Origin: an archaeon UBA583
GTDB lineage: Archaea; Nanobdellota; Nanobdellia; Woesearchaeales; UBA583
DNA: 64,000 nt
Assembly (NCBI GenBank): GCA_002506365.1
Contig: DAXK01000024.1
Coordinates: 1 to 64,000 of the forward strand
Direction: 5' to 3'
In this document: positions 55,780 to 63,644 of the stretch, one piece after another
How positions within the stretch are numbered: the stretch's first letter is position 1
Layout: every line of letters starts with the position of its first letter
Program-made: the position numbers and the translations under genes
Notes under the pieces: model-generated
Database searches by the model: none
Told to the model about the DNA's origin: nothing
The model's input: only the letters and a program-made list of their open reading frames with translations

Positions 55780-57345
55780 TTACTCATTACCTCCAGTTCT
55801 TTTTACAATTTTTCTTGTCATCATTGGCCTATTCTTTAACCAATCAAAATCACAAGTTGTCCCAGTAATATCCCTCATTGAAGCTTTCCCAGCAAGTAAT
55901 GTTGCAACTCTACTTGCACCCATACCCCAAGCAATTACAGTTTTCCCTCCTAAACCTAATGGTTCTAAAGTTTCTTGTCTAAAAATTCCAGAATTAATTA
56001 AAGCATACCACTTATCCATTTTTTCATCATAATAATGTGCTTCCATTGAAGGTTCAGTATAAGGATTAAAAGTTGGTTTAAATCTAATTTTATCAATACC
56101 TAATTTATTATAATAATCACGAACAAATCCCATCAAATGTGCTAAACTTAAATTATCTCCAATAATAAAACCTTCTGCTTGAAAAAACTCAGCTAAATGA
56201 GTTGCATCAATTGCTTCATTACGAAAATTATGAGCAACATAAAAATACTTCCCATCAACATTCTGACCTCCCTTTAATTTCTCACCTAATTCAGCAAGAG
56301 TTCTAAAAGTTGTAGCAGTTGAATGAGTTCTAAGCAATCTCTTTGAAGTAATATCTTTTGACCATTCCCCCTTAGGAGTATGTGCTTTCTTTAATCCTGA
56401 TTCATGCATAATTTTAACTTTCTCAACTAATTGAGCAGGAACTTTCGCTGACCCATCCAAATAAAAAGTATCTTGTTCATCTCTAGCAGGATGATCTTGT
56501 GGAATCCACATTGAATCCATATTCCAAAAAGCAGACTCAACCATTGGCCCCTCCATCTCAGAAAATCCCATCTCAACAAAAACATTCTTTAAAATTGAAT
56601 TTGCTTCAAGCATAGGGTGAAATCTTCCAATATTATCATACCCTGCTGAAACATCAACATCATAATGTCTAAACTCAATATTTTTCAAATTATCAGATTT
56701 TAACATCTCAGGTTCTAAAGCTTCCGCCAATTCTAAATCAGAATACTTCCCATCAATCTCAGAACATACACTTTGACCAAGATCAGTTAAAGAAAAAGTA
56801 AAACCCTTAATGGAAATTTCTTTTAAAAATTTAGGACGCCTTTTTAATTCATTAAAACTAACTTGTAAATCTTCAGATAAATCCTTAACTAAAATACCAT
56901 CTTTAAAAGCAGATAAAGGATTTACAAAATCATCAACAAATTGTTTAGCATTTTCATTAGCAGTAAAAATTTGTTCATCTTCTTTTCTAATTGAAATTAA
57001 ATTATTTTTCTTTAAAATACCAAGAGCTGAACCAACTAAAGATTTATCTAATTTTAACTCAGACATCTTTTTTTCACCATCCAACAATTCATTTAAAAAT
57101 GTAATTTCAGGTAATTCAGATTTTAAAAATTCCTCACCAAATTTATCTAAAACAATCTTTTTTTCTTCAAACTTAGAAATAGAAACATATCCTTTTTGTT
57201 CAAGTAATTGAACTCCAGTTGTAACTTCTGCAATATTTAACCCTATTTTTTCACAGATTTGAGAAATATCTCCAATCGAAATTAAAGGTAAAACTTTTCT
57301 CTCCAAAGGATGAAGAGAATAAATAATTTTCTTTAAATCAGTCAT
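55780..57345 (-). CDS. pheS: Phenylalanyl-tRNA synthetase alpha subunit
   Basis: The 521-residue protein is an archaeal-type PheS with an N-terminal series of winged-helix modules (about 1-200) for tRNA contact and a C-terminal class II catalytic core. The core has the block PQDHPARDEQDTFYLDG, motif 2 around LLRTHSTATTFRTL, the substrate-pocket region NPYTEPSMEAHYY, and motif 3 WGMGASRVATLLAG. It forms the Phe activation site with ATP. It is the first gene of a pheS-pheT operon. The last codons carry GGAGGT before the stop, just ahead of the hairpin array. Confidence 0.96.
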   Translation of the reverse strand: MTDLKKIIYSLHPLERKVLPLISIGDISQICEKIGLNIAEVTTGVQLLEQKGYVSISKFEEKKIVLDKFGEEFLKSELPEITFLNELLDGEKKMSELKLDKSLVGSALGILKKNNLISIRKEDEQIFTANENAKQFVDDFVNPLSAFKDGILVKDLSEDLQVSFNELKRRPKFLKEISIKGFTFSLTDLGQSVCSEIDGKYSDLELAEALEPEMLKSDNLKNIEFRHYDVDVSAGYDNIGRFHPMLEANSILKNVFVEMGFSEMEGPMVESAFWNMDSMWIPQDHPARDEQDTFYLDGSAKVPAQLVEKVKIMHESGLKKAHTPKGEWSKDITSKRLLRTHSTATTFRTLAELGEKLKGGQNVDGKYFYVAHNFRNEAIDATHLAEFFQAEGFIIGDNLSLAHLMGFVRDYYNKLGIDKIRFKPTFNPYTEPSMEAHYYDEKMDKWYALINSGIFRQETLEPLGLGGKTVIAWGMGASRVATLLAGKASMRDITGTTCDFDWLKNRPMMTRKIVKRTGGNE

Positions 57346-57488
57346 AGATAAAATTAAATCTTTTTAGTATATAAATATTACTTTAATTAACCTAAAAAAA
57401 TAGTAAATTTCAAGTCCAAAATAAAAATAATATTAATCTAAAATGATAAATATTTATAAAATAATTTAATTAATAATTAATTAATATA

Positions 57489-57827
57489 ATGGCAATAGCA
57501 ATGATTACATCATTATTTGAAATTTGGGAAACTGTATTAGCAGTTTTACTTTTATTAGTAATTAGTACAGGAATTATTTTTGTATACAATCCAGACCTAA
57601 TCCAAGCTAAAACTTTAAATAATGAATTATCATATATTGCAAGTATCAAAGGAGACAAAGATTTCCAAATTGTTTTAAATCTAGAAAATGCAGAAGAAAT
57701 AAAACTTGAAAATAATAAAGATTTAAGTTCTATAAAATTAACAGTTGGAGAAAAATCAACAACAAAACAATACATTGGAACAGACATTAATATTAAAAAA
57801 GAAAATAATCAAATTTTAATTTCATAA
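57489..57827 (+). CDS. Small single-pass membrane protein, pilin-like N-terminus
   Basis: The 112-residue protein has a short head, one hydrophobic helix (about 15-34, WETVLAVLLLLVISTGIIFV) and an outside domain of about 75 residues with beta-strand alternation. The placement of a Glu just before the helix is like archaeal pilin cores, but the Gly/Gln cleavage context is missing. A TATA-like TATTTATAAAATA is about 33 nt upstream. It is followed after 61 nt by the IleRS-derived gene. The function is unknown. Confidence 0.55.
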   Translation: MAIAMITSLFEIWETVLAVLLLLVISTGIIFVYNPDLIQAKTLNNELSYIASIKGDKDFQIVLNLENAEEIKLENNKDLSSIKLTVGEKSTTKQYIGTDINIKKENNQILIS

Positions 57828-57888
57828 AAAACTTGAAAATAAAATAAAAATTAAAACAAAATAAAAATTAAAACAAAATAAAATAAAA

Positions 57889-59898
57889 ATGTCAATAAAT
57901 TATCAAAACCAAGAATTAGTATTAAAACTTTTATACAATTCAATTAAAGATAATAATTTATATGAAAAAACTTCAATAAAACATTTTAAAGATGGAAAAA
58001 GAGTTTTACAAAAAAATACTAAAAAAATTAACCTAAACACAAAACAAATTATCTCAAAATTAAAATTAGAAAATAAAAAAAACTTACTAGTTTTAGACTA
58101 CCCAATTAATCAATTACTATCATATACAATACTATTAAATGAAAACACACAACTTTTTTCATTTAGAATAAAAGGTGATTTAGAAACTTATATTGGAACA
58201 GAACAAATAAAAGAAATATTTCAAAAAGAAAAATTAATTGAAGAAATTACAATAGAAAATATTTCTCCACAAGAAATAATTGGTCAAAAATTCCAAGTTA
58301 ATTTTAAGCAACCAAAAAAAATTCAAGAAATTCAAGAATATATATTATCAACTAAAGAATTTATACCTGACACAATTAATAAAGCACCTGAAAATTTTGA
58401 CCAAATTCAAAATTTTACACCAACACTAAAAAATACACATTTTAAACTTGCAGAAAAATTAAATATACCAATCATCCCACAAATTAAAAATGAATTTATA
58501 ATTAATGAAAACATTAATGTATTCGACATAAATAAAATAATTGAAATATTAAACCCACTAAAAATAATTGATTCAAAGCATAAAGTTCCAGTGGAAAAAT
58601 ACACGTTAAAAAGAACATACTTAGACGTATCAACAACATACCACTTAAAAATTGACACTGATAAATTAATTGAAAAAATAAACTTAGCACAAATTACATC
58701 TGAACCAAAAAATAAAATAATTAAAACAATCAAAAATTTAACTCAAACTGAAATTTCTCAAAACTTTGGAGAATACGAAATTCCACTATGGAAAATTCAT
58801 AAAAATCAACAATTTATTAAAATTAAAGACTATAAAGAATTTAGAGAAATAACTGGAATAAATTTTCCAAAAACAAATGATAAAATTGAAGAAATCTATA
58901 TTCAAGACCAAACTGGAGAAATTGGTTTTTTAAAACATCAATTTTTAAAAAAAAGATTTCAAAAAACATTAGAAACCTTGCCAGAAAATGAAATAATAGT
59001 TTATAGAAAACCACTAGATTTAGCAATAAAAGCATCCATTTGTGACAATATATCAATATTAATTAAATATCAAAAAGTTTCTGATAAACAAATAAATAAA
59101 ATTTATGAATACATTAAAACACTAATTGAAATTACAATAATTGAAACAATTAAATTCAATAAACTACCTCAAAAAACACAAAATAATAATTTTAATTTAA
59201 ATGAAAAATATTTTTCATCTCTCTCAATAAAATTAGAAAATGATTTTAATAAATTTTTAAAACATCCAAAAAAAACACACCTAATCCATAAATTAAATAA
59301 TGAACTAAAAACATTAAATAAATACATTAAAAAATCAACTATTAAGCAACAAGAAATTTTTTATTTATGTCAAATAATTTCACAATCACTAAACACATTA
59401 AAAATTTTTGACGATGAAAAAACAAATGAATTAAAAAATAGATTTAAACAATATTTTAATTTAGAACTATTTAAAATTGAAACAGAAAATAAAAAGGAAA
59501 TTATAAACCATTCAAAAGAATACAAATTTATTAAACAAATATTTTTAGCAAATAAATTAATTAAAAAAAATAAAACAAAAAACAAAATAATATTATTAGA
59601 AAAAAAAGAATTTGACAAACAATTATTAAATAAAGAAATTAAATTTTTAGAAACTGAACCAGAATTCAAAATACACATTAAACCAAACTATAAAATATTA
59701 AAAAGTCAATTTAAATATAAATACAAAGAAATTGCAAAACAAATACTATTAATTACACCAGGAATAATAAATCCAAAAATAACAATTGGTTCAACTCAAA
59801 CAAATTTAAAAAAAGAATTTTGTAATATTTGTAAAATATATACTAAATATAAAAGTATTTGTGAAAATGAATATTTTATTTTACTAAAAGAAAAATAA
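57889..59898 (+). CDS. IleRS-derived protein lacking the catalytic HIGH half
   Basis: The 669-residue protein follows the order of archaeal isoleucyl-tRNA synthetase from the editing domain onward. LLVLDYPINQLLSYTILLN (66-84) sits where IleRS has its TTTPWTLPSNLALAVN block. FKLAEKLNIPIIPQI (185-199) resembles 'YELGKKYGLPIISPV'. VFDINKIIEILNPLKI (211-226) and YLDVSTTYHLKI (244-255) match 'FVKDANKEIIEDL' and 'YRATPQWFIKV'. NFGEYEIPLWKI (292-303) matches 'NRYWGTPLPVW'. KPNYKILKSQFKYKYKEIAKQI near the C-terminus matches the IleRS tail. No HIGH or KMSKS motif is seen, the editing motifs are degraded, and no upstream fragment supplies the missing half. The remote homology is my reading of patterns and needs a profile search. 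Confidence 0.55.
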   Translation: MSINYQNQELVLKLLYNSIKDNNLYEKTSIKHFKDGKRVLQKNTKKINLNTKQIISKLKLENKKNLLVLDYPINQLLSYTILLNENTQLFSFRIKGDLETYIGTEQIKEIFQKEKLIEEITIENISPQEIIGQKFQVNFKQPKKIQEIQEYILSTKEFIPDTINKAPENFDQIQNFTPTLKNTHFKLAEKLNIPIIPQIKNEFIINENINVFDINKIIEILNPLKIIDSKHKVPVEKYTLKRTYLDVSTTYHLKIDTDKLIEKINLAQITSEPKNKIIKTIKNLTQTEISQNFGEYEIPLWKIHKNQQFIKIKDYKEFREITGINFPKTNDKIEEIYIQDQTGEIGFLKHQFLKKRFQKTLETLPENEIIVYRKPLDLAIKASICDNISILIKYQKVSDKQINKIYEYIKTLIEITIIETIKFNKLPQKTQNNNFNLNEKYFSSLSIKLENDFNKFLKHPKKTHLIHKLNNELKTLNKYIKKSTIKQQEIFYLCQIISQSLNTLKIFDDEKTNELKNRFKQYFNLELFKIETENKKEIINHSKEYKFIKQIFLANKLIKKNKTKNKIILLEKKEFDKQLLNKEIKFLETEPEFKIHIKPNYKILKSQFKYKYKEIAKQILLITPGIINPKITIGSTQTNLKKEFCNICKIYTKYKSICENEYFILLKEK

Positions 59899-59944
59899 AA
59901 ACAAATAAATAAAAAATACAAAAATAAATTTAAAAATAATATAT

Positions 59945-60511
59945 CTAAAAATAAACAACTAACATCCCACCACCAATTTTGATTAGTTCAGAATCATATT
60001 TTTTTAAGATATTTTTAACAAAATCCTCTAATTGTGAATGAGAAGTTACATTATCAAAAATAACAACACTATTTTTAGTCAATAACTTTCCATCAACCAA
60101 TAAATCTAAAATATTTTGATACAAACAATGCCCAGCATCCACAAAAACAAAATCAAACTTCTCAGAAATTCCCTCTAAAAACTTTAAAGCATCAGAATTT
60201 ACACAAATAAAATTTTTCAAACCAACTTGCTCAAAATTAACTTTTGCCAATTCATAACGAGTTTTATCAACTTCAACTGTCGTATACTTAGAACTTTCAT
60301 CCAAATTTAAATTAAGCCACAATCCAGAAAACCCATTTGACGTTCCAATCTCTAAAACAGATTTTGGTTTTTTAAAATCAACTAAATTTGATAAAAATAT
60401 CCCTTGTTCGTAAGATATGTTCCAATAGTTACTTGTAGAATTAATTTTTTGTTTTTGTAAAAATGCGATTTTGGATAAAATCCTATCGCGAAAAGAATTA
60501 GAAATAATCAT
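59945..60511 (-). CDS. SAM-dependent O-methyltransferase (COMT-like family 3)
   Basis: The 188-residue Rossmann methyltransferase has the SAM loop VLEIGTSNGFSGLWL (about 53-67), the acidic ribose-binding strand YTTVEVDKTRYELAK, the motif NSDALKFLEG, and the metal-binding-type strand FDFVFVDAGH. FDNVTSH follows, as in cation-dependent catechol/caffeoyl-CoA methyltransferases. The substrate could be a small catechol-like molecule or a modified tRNA base, since TrmR-like tRNA methyltransferases share this fold. It starts 10 nt after the eL41 gene on the same strand, so the two are probably co-transcribed. Confidence 0.8.
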   Translation of the reverse strand: MIISNSFRDRILSKIAFLQKQKINSTSNYWNISYEQGIFLSNLVDFKKPKSVLEIGTSNGFSGLWLNLNLDESSKYTTVEVDKTRYELAKVNFEQVGLKNFICVNSDALKFLEGISEKFDFVFVDAGHCLYQNILDLLVDGKLLTKNSVVIFDNVTSHSQLEDFVKNILKKYDSELIKIGGGMLVVYF

Positions 60512-60521
60512 AATTTTAAAA

Positions 60522-60626
60522 TTATCTATTATTTCTTAACTTTCTCTTTCTTAGTCTCATGATTTTCTTTTGCCACTTCCATCTCATTTGACCCTTCTTC
60601 TTCCATCTTCTTGAACTTCTCTTCAT
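60522..60626 (-). CDS. rpl41e: Large-subunit ribosomal protein eL41
   Basis: A 34-codon ORF, ATG at 60626 and TAA at 60522-60524, encodes an extremely basic peptide. It begins MKRSSRRWKKKGQ and continues MRWKWQKKIMRLRKRK. This matches the archaeal eL41 pattern (MKRRPRKWKKKGRMRWKW-type in Thermococcales) residue for residue over much of its length. eL41 is a single helix buried at the inter-subunit bridge. Lys is coded mostly by AAG, unlike the AT-rich neighbours, which suggests strong expression. It precedes the O-methyltransferase gene by 10 nt. Such a short gene is easily missed. Confidence 0.85.
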   Translation of the reverse strand: MKRSSRRWKKKGQMRWKWQKKIMRLRKRKLRNNR

Positions 60627-60881
60627 TTTTATTATATAAACCTCTCAGATTTTTTTGTAATTAATTTTTGAAATTAACTATCATAATTAATAAATCCTAA
60701 GTAAATTAAATCCAACTTGCTTTTTAAATGTTTCTAAAGTCAAAATTAATATAAATAAACAAACAATAGATTCAACCATTATTAACTAAAATAAAAAACT
60801 AAAAATAAATTAAAAGATAATTAAACATCCCTTAAAACTAAGTTTATCCAAATAATTACTAACCACACAATAAGAATAAAC

Positions 60882-60890
60882 CTATATAAA
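60882..60890 (+). promoter_or_regulatory. TATA box for the membrane protein at 60914
   Basis: CTATATAAA is centred about 28 nt before the ATG, consistent with a leaderless message. Confidence 0.45.
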
Positions 60891-60913
60891 CTAAAATAAA
60901 TAAAATAAAGTAA

Positions 60914-61354
60914 ATGAATTATAAAAAAGGAGCAATCCCAGTAATTAAAGTAATAGCTATTATATTCACAGTAGCTATATTTTTAATTTCATGGGTTTTA
61001 ATCCTTAATATAAGTATTGCTGTTAATGAACAAAAAATTAACTCCCAACTAGCAATCAAAAAAATAATTGACTCAAACTGTTTCTCAAATGAATATGGAA
61101 CAATTGAAGAATCAAAATTCAACCAAGATACACTACAATCATGTTATGGAAAAAATAACATTACAACCATGAAAATTATTTTTAACAAAACTAAATTATA
61201 TACTAACAAAGAATTATTCACAGAACTTGCAAGTAAATGTTCAATCACAAGTACAATTTTTTGCTCAGAAACAAAATATCCAATTATATACAAACAAGAA
61301 AATATAAATTCCCACCAAATCAAAGAACTTACAATACAAATTATTACTAAATAA
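60914..61354 (+). CDS. Single-pass membrane protein with pilin-like start
   Basis: The 146-residue protein starts NYKKGAIPVIKVIAIIFTVA. A basic head and Gly are followed by one long hydrophobic helix (about 9-32), then an outside domain of about 110 residues with five Cys (CF, CYGKN, CSITS, FCSET types) that may form disulfides. The start resembles archaeal class III signals without the usual Glu at +5, so it may be a minor pilin or just an anchored protein. There is no partner gene nearby. The family is unknown. Confidence 0.55.
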   Translation: MNYKKGAIPVIKVIAIIFTVAIFLISWVLILNISIAVNEQKINSQLAIKKIIDSNCFSNEYGTIEESKFNQDTLQSCYGKNNITTMKIIFNKTKLYTNKELFTELASKCSITSTIFCSETKYPIIYKQENINSHQIKELTIQIITK

Positions 61355-61480
61355 ATTAAATAAATTCTAAAATAAAAACATATATTATTTTATATAAAAT
61401 ATCATAAATTACTTTAAAATTCTTAAAAAACAAACAAAATCCAAGGAAAATGCTATCACTTAGCAATAATAAAGCAAAGT

Positions 61481-61488
61481 TTTATAAA
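61481..61488 (+). promoter_or_regulatory. Additional TATA box far upstream of the TrmB gene
   Basis: TTTATAAA lies about 150 nt before the TrmB ATG and just after a small hairpin (TGCTA/TAGCA, 61451-61463). It could start a longer TrmB leader or a small untranslated RNA. Confidence 0.4.
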
Positions 61489-61537
61489 GGTAGTTAATCA
61501 GATTTTAGTATCAATTAAGTAGTTAATTGGTGTATTT

Positions 61538-61568
61538 AGATTACAATGCTAACTAATTAGTGTAATCT
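61538..61568. promoter_or_regulatory. Inverted repeat upstream of the TrmB gene, candidate operator
   Basis: AGATTACA (61538-61545) and TGTAATCT (61561-61568) form an 8-bp inverted repeat with a 15-nt centre, about 25 nt before the proximal TATA box (61591-61600). TAGTTAAT-type words also recur at 61491, 61521 and (inverted) 61550. This arrangement would suit autoregulation. Confidence 0.45.
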
Positions 61569-61631
61569 TCAAGTCAAAAAACTAAGTAACATTTATAAAA
61601 AATACATTATTGTTACTATTATATTAAAAAA

Positions 61632-62432
61632 ATGATTGTAAAAGAAGAGTTTTTAAACATGTTAAGACAATACTTCAGTCTTAACCTATACGAAGTAAAA
61701 ATCTGGACAGCTTTATTATCTAGAAAAGTTGCAACAGCCGGTGAATTATCAGATTTAGCAGTTGTTCCTAGATCCAGAACATATGACGTTTTAGAATCTT
61801 TAGAAAAGAAAGGATTCGTAATGGTAAAACTTGGTAAGCCAATCAAATATATTGCAATTTCCCCAGCGGATGTAATTGACAGAGTTAAAAAGAGAATTGC
61901 TGAAAAATCTGAGGAGAGATTAGATAAGCTTGAAACTTTAAGAGATTCTGACGTTTTAAAAGATTTAGAACAATTACACGAACAAGGTATTCAATTAGTT
62001 GAACCATCAGATTTAAGTGGAGCCTTAAAAGGTAGATACAACTTGTATAACCACTTAGAAGCAATGGTTAAAGGTGCTGAGTCAGAAGTAATTATTATGA
62101 CAACTTCAACTGGATTTTTAAGAAAAGTTGAAGCATTAAGAGGAGTATTTGAAGACTTACAAGAAAGAGGAGTCTCAATTAAAATTGCTTGTCCAAAGAC
62201 TGAAAAGACTGATGGATTAGCTCAAAGATTAAAAGATATTGCAGAAGTTAGATTTACTGATGAAATCGAAGCTAGATTCTGTATTATCGATGGTGAAGAA
62301 GTTTTATTCATGACTTTACATGACAAAGACATTTATCCAGCTTACGATATCGGAGTTTGGGTAAACACACCATTCTTTTCCCAAGCATTACAACAATTAT
62401 TTGAAATTGCTTGGAGAGATATGAAGAATTAA
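61632..62432 (+). CDS. TrmB-family transcriptional regulator
   Basis: The 266-residue protein has an N-terminal TrmB winged helix (LNLYEVKIWTALLSRKVATA, then GELSDLAVVPRSRTYDVLES, residues about 15-62), a coiled-coil linker (about 75-110) and a C-terminal phospholipase-D-like domain (AESEVIIMTTSTGFLRKVE onward), the usual layout. TrmB proteins respond to sugars or metabolites and regulate central carbon metabolism. AAG, GGT and other G/C-containing codons are more frequent than in flanking genes, pointing to high expression. It has its own promoter region with an inverted repeat, and a terminator-like hairpin follows. The ligand is unknown. Confidence 0.88.
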   Translation: MIVKEEFLNMLRQYFSLNLYEVKIWTALLSRKVATAGELSDLAVVPRSRTYDVLESLEKKGFVMVKLGKPIKYIAISPADVIDRVKKRIAEKSEERLDKLETLRDSDVLKDLEQLHEQGIQLVEPSDLSGALKGRYNLYNHLEAMVKGAESEVIIMTTSTGFLRKVEALRGVFEDLQERGVSIKIACPKTEKTDGLAQRLKDIAEVRFTDEIEARFCIIDGEEVLFMTLHDKDIYPAYDIGVWVNTPFFSQALQQLFEIAWRDMKN

Positions 62433-62480
62433 TCTTCCTTATTAATTATAAATTAATAATTACATCATTTTTTGATTAAA

Positions 62481-62520
62481 TTGGTTTTGGAAAACTCCAA
62501 AATCAAAAATCAATTTTATT
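62481..62520 (+). terminator. Hairpin and T-rich terminator after the TrmB gene
   Basis: TTGGTTTTGG (62481-62490) pairs with CCAAAATCAA (62497-62506) with one G-U pair, followed by a T-rich stretch. It lies about 50 nt after the TrmB stop. Confidence 0.45.
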
Positions 62521-62636
62521 TCTACTTAAAAAAATAAATTAAAATTAATTAACTACAAAAAATAAAACATAATATAATTCTCAAAATATATAATTTAAAC
62601 TAAAAATAAAATTATTAAAAAATAATAAATGAAAAT

Positions 62637-63059
62637 CTACTCAGATTTTCCTTTCAACTTTTGATTCTCATTATGTAAATAATGTAAACTCGCATTTGCT
62701 TGTCTTAATTGTTGAGCCATATGTAAAAACTTTGAACTCATATCATTTAAAACACCATTAAATTCAGAAATATCAAATTTAAGTGTTTCAGGATCTTCAA
62801 TTTCAACAGAATTTGGTGTATAATCTACAATAAATCCCATCAATTTTTCAACTTTTTCAAACTTTAAAGTAACTTCAATTAAACCTGAATACATAGTTGA
62901 TTCCTCATCCAACTCAGGAGTAATAATTTCACCATCTAAAAACTTCCAATCCTTTGAATCCTTAATTTTTTTAAAAACTAAATCCAAAGCATTTTCTACA
63001 TTCTCAACTGGTTTTCCAGCAATTTGTAACATAAATCTAGCTGTAATTTTTTGTGCCAT
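62637..63059 (-). CDS. Conserved-looking archaeal hypothetical protein
   Basis: The 140-residue soluble protein opens with a beta-alpha-beta section (MAQKITARFMLQIAGKPVE...) that reads like a ferredoxin-like or small alpha/beta domain of about 90 residues. It then has a long C-terminal helix (LNDMSSKFLHMAQQLRQANA) that could be a coiled coil. No catalytic motif or signal is seen. It starts 24 nt after the flavodoxin-fold gene on the same strand, so it probably belongs to the rpiB operon. The function is not recognised. Confidence 0.6.
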   Translation of the reverse strand: MAQKITARFMLQIAGKPVENVENALDLVFKKIKDSKDWKFLDGEIITPELDEESTMYSGLIEVTLKFEKVEKLMGFIVDYTPNSVEIEDPETLKFDISEFNGVLNDMSSKFLHMAQQLRQANASLHYLHNENQKLKGKSE

Positions 63060-63083
63060 AATTAAATAAAAATTAGTAGGTAT

Positions 63084-63644
63084 TTAAACCTTTTTCTCAA
63101 CTTTCCTAAGCCAATTTTCCAAAAACTCCTCATCTCTAGACCTCTTACTATACAAAACTTCAAAATTTTTTAATTTAATTCCACATAAAGAACAAGTTAA
63201 CTTTAAAATATTCTTTCCAGCATCCCCAACAAACATATAATAATACATTGGTCCATCACAAGTTGAAAACACTTGACAAGTCTTCCCTTTCAATAATTGT
63301 TTAGCCATCATAGAACCTTTTTCATATTTAAATGCAAATCCAGAAGTGAAAACTCTATCAATAAAATTTTTCATAATCCCTGGCATCGCATACCACCATT
63401 TTGGATACACAAAAACAATATTATCCGCTAACCTAATCTTATCCTGTAAATCTAAAACTACATCATCCATTGGAAATTTTCTAATATCCTCAAATTTTAA
63501 AAAATCCAATTTATACTTTGGATTATATAAATCTAAAATTTCTGCTTCATCACCTTTATCATGTGCCTTATGTAAAAATGCTTTCGCAATTCTATGTGTA
63601 TATCCTTTAGTAGATGGATGTGCTGTAATTATTAAATGTCTCAT
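63084..63644 (-). CDS. Flavodoxin-fold NAD(P)H oxidoreductase (KefF/MdaB-like)
   Basis: The 186-residue protein belongs to the NAD(P)H:quinone reductase / KefF group. It opens HLIITAHPSTKGYTHRIAKA for FMN phosphate binding, then VYPKWWYAMPGIMKNFIDRV (about residues 78-97) and GFAFKYEKGSM, all hallmarks. It would use FMN or FAD to reduce quinones in the cytoplasm. Its ATG overlaps the rpiB stop by 1 nt (TAATG), so the two are translationally coupled. The redox partner is unknown. Confidence 0.85.
   Translation of the reverse strand: MRHLIITAHPSTKGYTHRIAKAFLHKAHDKGDEAEILDLYNPKYKLDFLKFEDIRKFPMDDVVLDLQDKIRLADNIVFVYPKWWYAMPGIMKNFIDRVFTSGFAFKYEKGSMMAKQLLKGKTCQVFSTCDGPMYYYMFVGDAGKNILKLTCSLCGIKLKNFEVLYSKRSRDEEFLENWLRKVEKKV

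Noticed and set aside
55783..55800. GGAGGTAATG at the end of pheS as the start of a leader peptide
   Set aside because: The spacing between GGAGG and ATG is only 2 nt and the frame would give six residues. Those codons are already explained as the pheS C-terminus.
55715..56032. Plus-strand ORF of 105 codons across the pheS end and the pheS-pheT gap
   Set aside because: It is antisense to pheS and to the hairpin array and has no recognisable protein.
56810..57211. Plus-strand ORF of 133 codons antisense to pheS
   Set aside because: It is a shadow of the pheS winged-helix region. Ser/Phe/Lys-rich composition mirrors the coding strand.
61376..61400. Palindromic ATTTTATATAAAAT after the membrane protein gene
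   Set aside because: AT-only palindromes are expected by chance in this composition. No separate function can be supported.
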